NCBI GenBank assembly: GCA_027490155.1
Contig: JAIXYP010000009.1
Span: forward strand, 124,001 to 188,000
From: Cytophagaceae bacterium
GTDB taxonomy: Bacteria > Bacteroidota > Bacteroidia > Cytophagales > Flexibacteraceae
DNA length: 64,000 nucleotides
Direction of reading: 5' to 3'
Shown: piece after piece, positions 1 to 10,600 of the stretch
Position numbering within the stretch: the stretch's first letter is position 1
How the letters are laid out: each line of letters starts with the position of its first letter
Program-made: the position numbers and the translations under genes
The notes under the pieces: generated by a model
Seen by the model: the letters and a program-made list of their open reading frames with translations, nothing else
Told to the model about the DNA's origin: nothing
The model's database searches: none

Positions 1-1
1 A

Positions 2-196
2 ATCGGCAAAGATGTGCCTTCTGGCCCAGAAGTTGATGCCCTGAAGGTGGAACTAGCTGCTTTGCTGGACATCTACAACAAACTCAATATTGATGAGCAG
101 ATCAAGGCCAACAAAGGCGAAATGATCCTAGGTGATGCCACACTACATGCAATCAGCGAAAAAGTCAAAACGACTAGAACTAGCTTGATCAAATAG
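2..196 (+). CDS. C-terminal end of an unidentified protein (5' truncated)
   Basis: The frame is open from the window edge to a TAG, so only about 64 residues of the 3' end are visible. A GTG lies at base 14, but codons before it are also open, so this is most likely the tail of a longer gene. The residues are charged and helical in character (Leu, Lys, Glu and Asp rich) with no motif I recognise. A strong hairpin terminator follows within 40 bases, which supports a genuine gene end. Function unknown. Confidence 0.55.
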   Translation: MGKDVPSGPEVDALKVELAALLDIYNKLNIDEQIKANKGEMILGDATLHAISEKVKTTRTSLIK

Positions 197-234
197 AGGG
201 TCAAAAGCTAAGGCTCCCTGCCAATCAAATTTCT

Positions 235-271
235 AAAAGCAGCCAATCTGACCAATCAGATGGCTGCTTTT
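235..271 (+). terminator. Rho-independent terminator after the truncated gene
   Basis: A near-perfect inverted repeat: AAAAGCAGCC on the left pairs with GGCTGCTTTT on the right, with a further TCTGA/TCAGA pairing around a CCAA loop, and it ends in a T run. The A run on the left means it could also act on the other strand. Confidence 0.8.
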
Positions 272-409
272 GTCATTTTATGATTTCTAGTTACTAATAT
301 AGGGGTTGAGATTGGTCACCAAGGCAAGGCCAAACCTCATTCGACTTCACTTTGGGTACGATGGTAACGTAGGTTGATCATTGGCCCCCTTAGGCACCAC
401 CAACCGCTG

Positions 410-3400
410 ATGAACGAACAAATCGTCCTAGCCATCGTGCGACTACTCGCGATGAGCACCAAGCTGGATGGCGTCTCGGCCATTGAGCTCACCTTTGTCC
501 GTGCTTTTTTTACCGACCTGCTACCCCCTAGGGAAGTACCTCGATACATGGCCTTGTTCGAGCAATACCTAACAACAGCCTCGTCTGATGATGCTGCAAT
601 CAAAGACCAGTGCGAAAGGTTAAATGCATCGCTGACCTATCCGCAAAAAGTCATTGCCCTGATTAGGTTGCTAGAAGTTGCAATTGCGGACCATAACTTA
701 TCTACCGCTGAACAGGATTTTCTGGTTCGGGTCAGTAATGGCTTATTGTTACCTGCTACAACGCTAAGCTTATTGCTGCAGTTTGTTGTACCCCAAATGC
801 TTTCATTGGATAAGGAAGAAGTCAGTAAAGAGCTTTTATACAAACAACATTGGCCCTTCAGCCATCCTAACTTGCTCTGCCTAAATGGTGGTCATACCGA
901 CCCAGACAAAGGTTTCTACCATCACCATGATCTCGATGGTTGGTTATTGTTTGTGTCCATCCCGGAAACGGAGCTGCTGTTTTTGAGGCCAATAGATATA
1001 TCGGGAGACCTTACCCTATTCGGTGAGCATCTAGAGGTCAACCGAATCTATGCCTTAGCTCCTGGTAGTACAATCAGGAAACTGGGTATGCCCCCAATTT
1101 TCCAGAGTGATATTGTTGCTCACTTTAGGCCTATCCCCCAGGATCAAAAGATTAGACTTCATGCCGAGGGTCTCTGGTATCAGTTCGGGAACAAACATTG
1201 GGGCCTCAGAGATATCAACCTTGAAGCCGAAGGCGGACAACTGGTAGCAATTATGGGGGCTAGTGGTAGCGGTAAAAGCACCCTGCTAAGTGTCCTGAAC
1301 GGCAATACAGAGCCAAGCCAGGGGCATGTCTGGCTTAATGGACAAACTGACCTGCATTTTACCCAACAGCCAATACAAGGTCTGGTTGGGTACGTACCTC
1401 AAGATGACCTCCTAATAGAGGAGCTCACCGTTTGGGAAAACCTCAGGATGGCTGCAAGCCTATGTTTCAAAAACAAACCCATAAGCGAGCTGGATGAGCT
1501 CGTAACCATTACGCTCCAGAGACTTGGCTTATGGGACAGCCGAGACTTGCGGGTTGGCTCTGCCCTTGACAAAACCATTAGCGGTGGGCAACGTAAACGG
1601 GTCAATATTGGACTGGAGCTGCTACGCAAACCACAGCTGCTCTTTGTTGACGAACCAACAAGCGGTCTCAGCTCGCATGATAGCGAAAACATAGTTGACC
1701 TCCTACGCGAGCTTGCCCTAAGTGGCAACCTAGTGTTTGTTGTCATTCACCAGCCGAGTAGTACCATCTTCAAGATGTTCAACAAGCTATTGGTGCTGGA
1801 CACCGGAGGATACCAGCTTTTCTACGGCAATCCGCTCGAGGCTTTAGTATATTTCCGAACTCACGAAGACTTGCTTAACAAAAGCGATGCGGAGTGCCAC
1901 ATCTGCGGCAATGTCAATGCAGAAGAGATTTTCCAGATTATTGAGCGAAAAGAGGTGGACGAATATGGCTGGGAACAAAATCAACGCCGCCTATTGCCTC
2001 AAGATTGGGCCGCCAAGTGGCAGGCACATACCTCTAAGCAGCCTATCAGGGGGCAATCTCTAGATACTACCTTAATTGAATCGCTGCCTCTTTCGACATC
2101 AAAGATCCCGAATTGGGGGCAGCAATGGTTGGTCTTTGTTAGGCGTAATGTCTTGGCCAAGTTGCGCAACAAACAGTATATCTTGCTAAATCTGCTACAG
2201 GCTCCCATTCTCGCCTTGTTGCTTGGTGGCATCCTGCGATTCGACCGTGTTAATGACCTGACCCAAACCGAGGACTATATCTTCAGGGAAAACATGAATA
2301 TCCCTGTCTATATCTTCGTAGGGGTAATTGTGGCCTTGTTTATGGGCCTTCTAGTGAGTGCAGAGGACATCATCAAGGACCGTAAAATAAGGAAACGAGA
2401 GGCATTTTTGCACCTTAGCTGGAGCAGCTATTTAGCAGCCAAGATGACCTGGTTATTTGCCTTATCGGCCCTACAAGCAGCACTTTTTGTCCTGATTGGT
2501 AACCAGCTGTGCGGCCTTGAAGGTCTGAATGGGCACTACTGGTTGATGTTGTTCTCTGTGTCCTGTTTTGCCAACTTATTAGGTCTTAACATATCCGATA
2601 GTTTTAACTCGGCCATCACGATCTATATCATGATACCGCTTATGCTGATTCCGCAGCTGGTGTTAGGTGGGGTTGTGGTGCGGTTTGACAACATGAATCC
2701 GCACGTTAGCGATATTCAGCGGGTGCCTTGGCTAGGCGAGCTTATGGCTTCCCGGTGGGCTTTCGAGGGCCTTATAGTCAATCAGTATGTAAATAATGCC
2801 TACCAAAAACCCCTGTTTGACTGGGAGCGCAAGAGCCGTACAGCACACTACAAAGCCATCATCCTGATTGATAACACATTGATATCCAAACTTAATGACG
2901 TCCAGTCTTCGCTCGAGATCCCGGGTTATATTCCTACCTCAGAGGTCAATGACAACTTGCTGATTGTCAGACAATTCATTGATGTGGAACCAATGGCTAC
3001 CGCCAGCCTCCGTCAATTGGCAAAAGACTCTTTGCTACCTACCTCCCTGACAATTCAGAGCCTTGATCATACTAAGCAACAACTAACAGAAATCAAACAC
3101 CAGTACTTAAAGGCCAGCAATAGGTATATGGAAGAGCGGAACCTATGGCTGATGCGTAACTACCCTACTGGTGCTGCCAAGGCCCAGGTTTATGACCATT
3201 TCGTAAACGATCGGCTAAATGACTTTGTGCTGGATGCAACTAACCCTGATAAGGTGGTGCAAGTGGAATCCAAGCTATACCGCAAGTTCGAGCCCATCCA
3301 TTATGACCCTGACTATTACAGACATCCGCTTGATTTTCGGGCTCACTTTTTTGCCCCACGCAAACACTTTTTAGGTCGCTATTACCCTACCTACACACTC

Positions 3401-3550
3401 AATCTGGCTGTGCTATGGGTTATGACAATCCTTTTGACGGCGTGCCTTTACCTCAGGGTTGGGCGCAACATAGGTAGTCTATCTCGCAACCTCAAGGCTG
3501 CCCTAGCCAGACGTCGCAAGCATCAGTTGCTTGCCAAGAAAGTCAACTAA
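410..3550 (+). CDS. Large ABCG-type ABC transporter (ATPase plus permease) with a TerB-like N-terminus
   Basis: A fused half-transporter of about 1046 residues. I chose ATG 410 over the upstream TTG at 374. Residues 1-115 are helical and TerB-like. The ATPase domain has Walker A GASGSGKST (about residue 283), signature ISGGQRKR (about 390) and Walker B LLFVDEPTSGL, the White/ABCG order with the permease after the ATPase. A pair of cysteines (CHICGN, about 496-499) lies in the linker before the membrane part. Membrane helices fall near 590-613, 631-655, 683-703, 717-735 and 741-762, with a last one at 997-1016; between the last two is a large loop of over 200 residues. Family knowledge: long ABCG-like fusions with this cysteine pair are common in Bacteroidota, and their substrate is not known to me. 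It stands alone between a terminator and an inverted repeat. Confidence 0.85.
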   Translation: MNEQIVLAIVRLLAMSTKLDGVSAIELTFVRAFFTDLLPPREVPRYMALFEQYLTTASSDDAAIKDQCERLNASLTYPQKVIALIRLLEVAIADHNLSTAEQDFLVRVSNGLLLPATTLSLLLQFVVPQMLSLDKEEVSKELLYKQHWPFSHPNLLCLNGGHTDPDKGFYHHHDLDGWLLFVSIPETELLFLRPIDISGDLTLFGEHLEVNRIYALAPGSTIRKLGMPPIFQSDIVAHFRPIPQDQKIRLHAEGLWYQFGNKHWGLRDINLEAEGGQLVAIMGASGSGKSTLLSVLNGNTEPSQGHVWLNGQTDLHFTQQPIQGLVGYVPQDDLLIEELTVWENLRMAASLCFKNKPISELDELVTITLQRLGLWDSRDLRVGSALDKTISGGQRKRVNIGLELLRKPQLLFVDEPTSGLSSHDSENIVDLLRELALSGNLVFVVIHQPSSTIFKMFNKLLVLDTGGYQLFYGNPLEALVYFRTHEDLLNKSDAECHICGNVNAEEIFQIIERKEVDEYGWEQNQRRLLPQDWAAKWQAHTSKQPIRGQSLDTTLIESLPLSTSKIPNWGQQWLVFVRRNVLAKLRNKQYILLNLLQAPILALLLGGILRFDRVNDLTQTEDYIFRENMNIPVYIFVGVIVALFMGLLVSAEDIIKDRKIRKREAFLHLSWSSYLAAKMTWLFALSALQAALFVLIGNQLCGLEGLNGHYWLMLFSVSCFANLLGLNISDSFNSAITIYIMIPLMLIPQLVLGGVVVRFDNMNPHVSDIQRVPWLGELMASRWAFEGLIVNQYVNNAYQKPLFDWERKSRTAHYKAIILIDNTLISKLNDVQSSLEIPGYIPTSEVNDNLLIVRQFIDVEPMATASLRQLAKDSLLPTSLTIQSLDHTKQQLTEIKHQYLKASNRYMEERNLWLMRNYPTGAAKAQVYDHFVNDRLNDFVLDATNPDKVVQVESKLYRKFEPIHYDPDYYRHPLDFRAHFFAPRKHFLGRYYPTYTLNLAVLWVMTILLTACLYLRVGRNIGSLSRNLKAALARRRKHQLLAKKVN

Positions 3551-3568
3551 GGGCGGACCTATCCAATT

Positions 3569-3593
3569 GCGGCATGTTAAGGGATTATGCCGC
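3569..3593. repeat. Inverted repeat after the ABC transporter gene
   Basis: GCGGCAT and ATGCCGC form a perfect 7-bp stem with an 11-base loop, starting 18 bases after the stop. There is no T run, so termination is possible but not certain. Confidence 0.4.
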
Positions 3594-3794
3594 CTAAACC
3601 ATTACTTTGGTGGCACCAACTTGGCTTATTTTGCCCACCAACGCTTCAAAAAAAATCTTGGCACCTCTTAACCATAGTGAATTTAATCTAGTTTTGGTGT
3701 TGGCCATGCAACTTTTATAGTACTTTGCATTGTCTATGTACTGAACGTAAAACACACCAATTCCAACTACAGAAACGCTTTACACACACACTTA

Positions 3795-6700
3795 ATGAAT
3801 CTCTTCAGGAAACTCGCACTCTTAGGACTAATGTCTATGGGAGCTGCAACAGCTGCAGTAGCTCAACAACCGTTTTTCAGGACCTTGTCTGGAACTGGAG
3901 GGCGCCTCGACTCTACAGGGGTCTTGTCTCAGCTCAATGCACCCCAGCTGGCCGCCATAAGTGCTGACAGCCAGTACATCTACTTTGCCGACCAAGGTAA
4001 ACATACAATCCGTAGGGTTCACATACCATCATCTCGGGTAACCACACTATTGGGTAATGGCTATAACAATAATGGCATTACCAGTGGCCAAGCACTAAGT
4101 GTTTTCCTCAACTTCCCGACCTCAGTTGCACATGTAGGAGACTCAATCCTATACGTGACTAGCTTCGGACAGACAGCGTGTAACTTTTGTGGAGGGGGCA
4201 TCACACAAGTCAACCTCAAGACTGGCGCTGCAAGAGCGTTGTCTCTTGGCTCGTTCTCAGGTCAGGCTATCACAGGAATTAGCGTAATTGGAGGACCAAC
4301 GGCAGATACACTTTTCTACACTGGCGCCTATGGTACAGCAGGTGGGCTCAGTAAACTGATCCTGAACAAGAATACTGGTGCCTTGATTTCTGGTATGGTC
4401 CTAATCCCTACCTCGGCAGCGACAGCTGGTGGTATAGGCGCCAGTCCTGGTGGTTCGCTTATTTTTGGGGATAGCGTCTTAGTCGCTGACCGTGCAAATG
4501 GACGCATTTTAATTAGTGGCAAAAATGGAGTAGGGTTCCGTGACTTTGTTACTGGCCTTAACCAACCTTATGGCATCGCAAAAGCCACGGATACAAGTAT
4601 TTACCTCACTGACGTCAACAACAATCGTCTGATACTGATCAACATCAAAACTGGCGGTATCACAACATTGGCTAATGGGCTTAGCCGCCCTCGTGGCGTT
4701 GTTAGCAATGATAGCGCCATCTTTGTCCTAGAAGAAACGGCGAACCGTATTAGGTATGCACTGAAATCATCACCTGGTGTTTTCAAGAATTTCTCTGGCC
4801 GGCAGGCAACCGTCATAAATGGTGACGCTAAAATTTCAAATTTTGAGGTACCAAGTGATGTTGCTTTCGGACCAGGACGTGCCCTTTATGTGGCTGACCG
4901 CGGCAATAGCCTAATTAGGGTCGTAAATGCTGATACAGGATCCTCAAGGACTTTGGTATCTGTCCCTTCTATCAGCGATATTGTTTTCAAAGACAGTGTC
5001 TTATACTACAACCAATCATCTCGTAATGCCATTTATCGTGTTACAAGCTACAATCTCCGTACCGGAAGGACAGAAATACTAGGCGGAGCATCTGGCTTTT
5101 CTGGCCCTGCTGGTAACCAAGTTGATGGCGACTCAGCCACTAGCCGTTTCAAATACCCAACCGGATTGGCTATTGACGAGTCCGGTCGTAACCTATACGT
5201 TGGATCTGTTGGGGCTAATAATGAAGAAGGATTCTCAATCCGTCGTGTGAATATTGCTACTAAGATTACAACAACCATTGTTGGGTCAATTACACCGACT
5301 TCAGGCTATATTGATGGCATTGGCAATGCCGCGCGTGTTGGGGCTGTGTCTGACGTTGCCGTTTCTGGTGACACAATACTCTATTTTGCAGATGCATCTA
5401 ATGAACGCATCCGTAAGGTTGATCTCCGTACAATGGCTGTTAGCACTGTTGCTGGTACGGGTTTTGATGTCCGCACACCGCGTGATAATGCCAATGGATT
5501 ATCGGCAGCTATTGCAGATATCAGCAAACTAGCACTGGACACAGTAAACGGGTATCTATATTTTACAGACGGTAATCTACTAAGGCGGCTTACCTTGAGC
5601 GGAACGTATGAAGTCAAAACTGTTTCGGGCACCATTGGCGCAGCCTACCAAGATGGCCTTTCTACAGCTGCTCGCTTTTCAGCCCCAAGGGGAATGGCTT
5701 TTGATAGCACATCCAAAATATTATATCTGGCTGATGCTAATAACGGTCGTATCCGTGCCGCAAACTTTATTGTGAATACTGCCCCAAGCTTCACCAAAGG
5801 CCCTGACACCAATGCCTTGGAAAATGCTCCACTTCAAGTCATCAGAGGTTGGGCCACAAATATTGTTGCGGGCACTCAGAGTGTAGAAAGCTCTCAGGTC
5901 GTCAAGTACATCCTAAGCAACAATAACCCTACCCTATTTGCTGTCCAACCAACTGTTGATAGCACTGGCACCTTGAGGTTCCGCCCTGCTACTAATCGTT
6001 TTGGCCTAGCTACAGTTAGCATAATTGGGCGTGACAACGGCGGTACCGACGCTGGCGGTATTGACTCCTCAGCCCGCACCACTTTTGTGATCCGGATTGA
6101 CTCTGTGAACAACGCACCTGTTTACACCACAACAGTTGCCAACGGAACCATCACGACAACAACTGGAGTTGCGGCTGTTAATGTACCTAACTGGGCCACA
6201 GCAATTGCTGCTAGCAACGCGCCAAACTTCGAAGGTTGGCAGACAACAGCCTTCACATTCCGCACCAAGAATCCGCAATTCTATACCACCCTGCCAAACG
6301 TAACCATTACTGGTGCAGCTGGTGCTTTGAACTTTGTTCCTAGCCGTGTAAACGCTGGTCGGGATACAATCGATGTTATCTTGCGTGACAACGGTGGTAT
6401 TGCCAACGGTGGTGTGGATAGCGTTAAAGGTCGTCTGATAGTCATTATCAATCAATACGTTAACGTTCGCCCTGCTTTCACAATTAGCGCTGTCAATGCT
6501 AGCCTGACTTATCCTGCCATCATAGGTGGAGCCCAAACAACAGTAAACAACTGGCTCACTGCGCTATCAGCTGGCCCAACTGCCGAGGCTTGGCAGACGC
6601 TGAACCTAACTGTGCGTACCCTTACACCTGCCATGTACACTGTTGCACCTAGTGCTGCAATCGTCACAGTTGGCACCGCACGCAATGCCAACCTGAGCTT

Positions 6701-7439
6701 CACCCTGAGTGGTCAGCCAGGGGTTGATACCTTATACGTTGTGCTAAGAGACAATGGTGGTAGTGCCTTTGGTGGTGCTGACTCCATCCTGCGTAAAGCT
6801 GTGGTAAGAGTCAACGTAAACACTGCGCCTGCCTTTACTGTCAGTGCCGCTAACCTTGCTTTGGTTTATCCGAACAACTCGACTCAGGCAGTTAGTCTTA
6901 ACAGCTGGGGTACTGCTGTTGGACCTGGTGCTGTAATTGAGGCGCCTCAGACGCTCAACTTCACAATAACCTCACGTCGTCCATCACTCTATAGCGTGCA
7001 GCCTGCTCTCGCCATCCTTGGCACAACAGCACGTACCGCTGGCTTGACCTTCACCCTAGCTGGTGTAGACGGTATGGATACCCTCACCGTTGTCCTAAAA
7101 GATAATGGCGGCACACTTGGCGGTGGTATTGATACATTGGTACGCACCTTCACTGTCAAAGTTGGTACAGTAAGCCTACAGGACAAAATTGTAGCTTCTG
7201 AGGTCCGTATCTACCCGAACCCAACTACCGGTATGATCAACATCGACCTAACTGGTATGAGCTCTGCGGCACCTGTAACAGCAACTTTGACCAACCTTGC
7301 TGGTCAGCAAATCTGGAATGGCGAGCTTAACACCCAAACACAGAATCAACTTTCCGTTGATGGCCAAGCAGCCGGCCTATACCTACTGCACCTCGTGCAA
7401 GATGGTAAGCACCTTGTCCAGAAAATCCGTAAACAATAG
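3795..7439 (+). CDS. Secreted NHL-repeat protein with four cadherin-like repeats and a T9SS sorting domain
   Basis: A 1214-residue surface or secreted protein. The N-terminus is a clear signal peptide ending near AAVAQQ. Residues 30-655 hold beta-propeller-type NHL repeats (recurring ALYVADRGNSLIRVVN-like strands such as LYLADANNGRIRAAN). Four tandem modules of about 110-120 residues start near 660, 771, 890 and 1010; each opens with N-x-x-P-x-[FY]-T and ends with [RK]DNGG-x-x-x-GG-[VIA]-D, a likely calcium-binding acidic loop. The last 80 residues are a type A T9SS sorting domain (YPNPTTG, then AGLYLLHL and the basic end QKIRKQ), so export runs through Sec and then T9SS. An imperfect promoter (TTG at 3700-3702, TACTTTG at 3721) lies upstream. 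Function is probably adhesive or matrix-related, which is inference. Confidence 0.85.
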   Translation: MNLFRKLALLGLMSMGAATAAVAQQPFFRTLSGTGGRLDSTGVLSQLNAPQLAAISADSQYIYFADQGKHTIRRVHIPSSRVTTLLGNGYNNNGITSGQALSVFLNFPTSVAHVGDSILYVTSFGQTACNFCGGGITQVNLKTGAARALSLGSFSGQAITGISVIGGPTADTLFYTGAYGTAGGLSKLILNKNTGALISGMVLIPTSAATAGGIGASPGGSLIFGDSVLVADRANGRILISGKNGVGFRDFVTGLNQPYGIAKATDTSIYLTDVNNNRLILINIKTGGITTLANGLSRPRGVVSNDSAIFVLEETANRIRYALKSSPGVFKNFSGRQATVINGDAKISNFEVPSDVAFGPGRALYVADRGNSLIRVVNADTGSSRTLVSVPSISDIVFKDSVLYYNQSSRNAIYRVTSYNLRTGRTEILGGASGFSGPAGNQVDGDSATSRFKYPTGLAIDESGRNLYVGSVGANNEEGFSIRRVNIATKITTTIVGSITPTSGYIDGIGNAARVGAVSDVAVSGDTILYFADASNERIRKVDLRTMAVSTVAGTGFDVRTPRDNANGLSAAIADISKLALDTVNGYLYFTDGNLLRRLTLSGTYEVKTVSGTIGAAYQDGLSTAARFSAPRGMAFDSTSKILYLADANNGRIRAANFIVNTAPSFTKGPDTNALENAPLQVIRGWATNIVAGTQSVESSQVVKYILSNNNPTLFAVQPTVDSTGTLRFRPATNRFGLATVSIIGRDNGGTDAGGIDSSARTTFVIRIDSVNNAPVYTTTVANGTITTTTGVAAVNVPNWATAIAASNAPNFEGWQTTAFTFRTKNPQFYTTLPNVTITGAAGALNFVPSRVNAGRDTIDVILRDNGGIANGGVDSVKGRLIVIINQYVNVRPAFTISAVNASLTYPAIIGGAQTTVNNWLTALSAGPTAEAWQTLNLTVRTLTPAMYTVAPSAAIVTVGTARNANLSFTLSGQPGVDTLYVVLRDNGGSAFGGADSILRKAVVRVNVNTAPAFTVSAANLALVYPNNSTQAVSLNSWGTAVGPGAVIEAPQTLNFTITSRRPSLYSVQPALAILGTTARTAGLTFTLAGVDGMDTLTVVLKDNGGTLGGGIDTLVRTFTVKVGTVSLQDKIVASEVRIYPNPTTGMINIDLTGMSSAAPVTATLTNLAGQQIWNGELNTQTQNQLSVDGQAAGLYLLHLVQDGKHLVQKIRKQ

Positions 7440-7474
7440 TGTTTTGGCCATTAATTGGCCTTAGAAAAGTTAAG

Positions 7475-7507
7475 AAATGGGAGCCAGCAATGGTTCCCAT
7501 TTTTTAT
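7475..7507 (+). terminator. Terminator after the NHL/T9SS gene
   Basis: ATGGGAGCC pairs with GGTTCCCAT (one G-T wobble) around a short loop, followed by six T. It closely resembles the terminator after the next T9SS gene (12410-12441). Confidence 0.8.
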
Positions 7508-7611
7508 GTTAGGCAGCGAATACAACCATCGAATCACTACAATCTAATGATGCCCCAAAAAACTGACTAGCCAAAAAATAAATTCCAACCTGTCATCAAT
7601 AAATTCTGTCT

Positions 7612-7619
7612 TAGATTTG
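7612..7619 (+). promoter_or_regulatory. Possible Bacteroidota -7 element for the GEVED/T9SS gene
   Basis: TAGATTTG matches the Bacteroidota -7 consensus TAnnTTTG exactly, 23 bases before the ATG. No good TTG element is visible at the expected distance upstream, so the call rests on the -7 match alone. Confidence 0.35.
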
Positions 7620-7642
7620 ATATCCAAAACACCTTATAAGCT

Positions 7643-10600
7643 ATGCCCAATCAAACACATATACGCGTCTTATTATTGCTGTCAGCAATCTTAGCCGTTA
7701 ATGGATTAGTAGCACAGCCTACTATTAGCCGTTTTACGCCCTCCTCGGGTCAGCAAGGACAACTGGTCAGGATTCAAGGAACAAACCTTGGCAATGTCCT
7801 GCAAGTTAGATTTGGATCACTAAATGCCTCATTCTACAGGGTCAACAACAACCTCTTGTATGCAGTTGCACCCCAGAACGTCGCAAATGGCATCATTGAA
7901 GTGCGCTCGGCTGCAGGTTCAGATCAGAGTGGATCTCTTTTTTCCATAGTAAGCGCCTGGGATAGCCAGTGCCTCCAGGGATTAAGCCCCTTGTGCGAGT
8001 CGCCCATGATTGCCCAGATCAGGATACCAACAACTAGGTTTCGTTATGACACAATTGGAACGCGCTTGTTGCAATGCGCAGGCGGTGGCGCTGGCGGTGT
8101 GATTCCGGAAATAACCTTGCCAACATTAACCGACTGGACAGATACACTGCGTGGTGGGAACACCTATAATCTTCAAGTGACCACCTTAAGGCCAAGCCGC
8201 GTAATTTGTTGGGTTGACTGGAACAAAAACGGTAGATACGAGAGTAACGAATACTATGATGGTGGTATACAAACAGCTCCAGGTACATCAAGCATGTCTT
8301 TCACCGTCCCCGACACGGCATTTGGGGGCCTTACAAGGGTAAGGGTCAAAACTTTACCAGCAAGCCAAACATTCGACGCTGCAACTTATGGTTGTCAAAG
8401 CACGAGCAACACCCAATCGGTTGACTTTAGCCTCTTCATGATTGGGAGTGGCAATGTTGCTGGATACTGTGGCCCTAGGCAAGCGACAGCCGCCTGTGAC
8501 CCTGCTAATCGGTTAACCAGCCTCGCCATTACAAATGGCAAAGGCCTGACAACATCCTTAATTAGTTGCCCTACAAACGGATTTAATGGCTATACCCTAA
8601 TCCCCCACACCGGGCCGAATGCCGTCACAACTACTTTACATGCGGGCGCAGAGTACAACATGAGGCTGGGCGTCACGACTGCAACGATGCGAGCTGCTGG
8701 CTATATCGACTTTAACCGTGATGGGGTGTTTGACACTGATGAGATTGTCTTTGGAACTACATTTTTCCCTAACTCGAGGGTGGCAACACAAAAATTCGTT
8801 GTACCACGAGACGTGCCTTCAGGCCTGACCCGCATGAGGATCCGGGTAGGTGCCGCAGGTGCGATGCCTCCAGCCTGTGGCTTCGGTACCTCCCAAACCC
8901 TCGATTATACAATCTTGTTGGACTCAATCCCTAACGCATACTGCCAAGGGACGCTCCAGACAAATACCTGTAATGGCGCTTCGCGTATTTTGTCCATTTC
9001 AGCTGAAAATAGCGGCCTAAACCTCGTTATGCCTGCTTGCCCAGTTGGAAGCTCTGCCTATTATGATCTGTTTGGCAGCCCAGTGCCCAGCCATTTGCTG
9101 GACATCACAGAGTTAACCCACAGGTTAACAGTGACAGCAAACCAAAGCGGAACCGTTTTGGTCTGGGTAGATTATAACCTCAACGAGCACTTTGACGAAA
9201 TTGAAGGCTATGGGATCAACGTAGTAGCCAACGTACCTGCTAACATCAACCTTAGCCGAATAGCTAATGCACTAAACGGTACTGGTATAGCTCGTATTCG
9301 GTTTTTACCAGGTCAGACATTTAACACAAGCCTCCTGAGCACGGCCTGTACGCCAAGAACATCTGGTCAAACGATCGACCTACCCATCAGGATTCGTCAA
9401 ATTAGCACTGCCCCAACTGCCTGCTACACCGCACAGCACAATGGTGTTTGTGGCAGCACTGGGATCATCAGCCAAGCAACGATATCAACCACCCCTTTTG
9501 ACTATACAGAGAGCAACTGCCTAGGCGATCGTGTTGACCTTCGCAACTTTGATGTTCCAGAAAACAACGCCACATTTTTTGTAGGCAACACTTATAGTTT
9601 CACGCTGGAAAGCAATAGCACCCGTCTTCAGATGGAAGCCTGGATCGACCTCAATGGCGATGGCTTCTTTGCAGCCTCCGAATGCGTTCGACTATCTCGC
9701 TTCAATAACATTTCCTTCCGAGGTTCGATCACGATCCCACAGTCTGCCACATCGGGCCATGTCACGATGCGCCTTCGTGGCGTCAATTCTCCTGATGTTA
9801 TGACGCCATCTGATGCCTGTATTTTTTATGCAGAAGGCGTCACCCGTGATTTCCTTGTTCGCTTACAGGGGACTTGCTTAAGTCAGCCAATTATCACTAA
9901 TAGCATCAGCACTAATAACCAAGTTGGTATCTGTTCAGGCGGCTCAGTGGAGCTAAGAGGACCTTTGGGCTATCAATACCTATGGTCCAACAACGCAACA
10001 ACGCAAAACATTACGGTAAACACGGCAGGCAACTATTCGCTTAGGTTGATTGCAGGCACTTGTACTTCGGCTGCCTCGGCTGCAATTCAGGTAAGCCTCG
10101 TGGCAACTCCAACTGCAGCCACAATAATCAACAATAGTGGTTCGAACGTCATCTGCGGCGGGCCAATAATGCTGTCAACAAATTATACGGCAGCCAATGC
10201 TCGTTATCGTTGGTCAAATGGCGATACGACAGCCACAATATCAGTTTCGCAGCCGGGAACCTATACGGTCGCAGTCGGCCAAGGAAGCTGTTTCAGTCCG
10301 CAAAGTGTCGGATATCCAGTTGTAAGTGGTGTGGCTAGCCCTATCCCAACCATCGCCTCGCCTGGCAGCACAACAGTTTGCCTTGGACAATCACTAATCC
10401 TATCTGGGCCAGCAGGCGCCGCCCAGTATCTCTGGAGTAACGGAGCCACTTCCCAACAGATTCAGGTAACAGCAGGTGGTACTTTCAGCTTGCAGGTCCG
10501 TAATCCGAATGCTTGTTTATCGGCTCCGAGCCAACCTATTACCGTTTCGGTCCTGCCCAAGCCTCTACCTGTCCCGGTTACAGCTGCAACAAGCCCTTCA

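Noticed and set aside
3721-3727. TACTTTG as a full promoter for the NHL/T9SS gene
   Set aside because: It is one base short of TAnnTTTG; the TTG 18 bases before it is suggestive, but the match is too weak to list as a feature.
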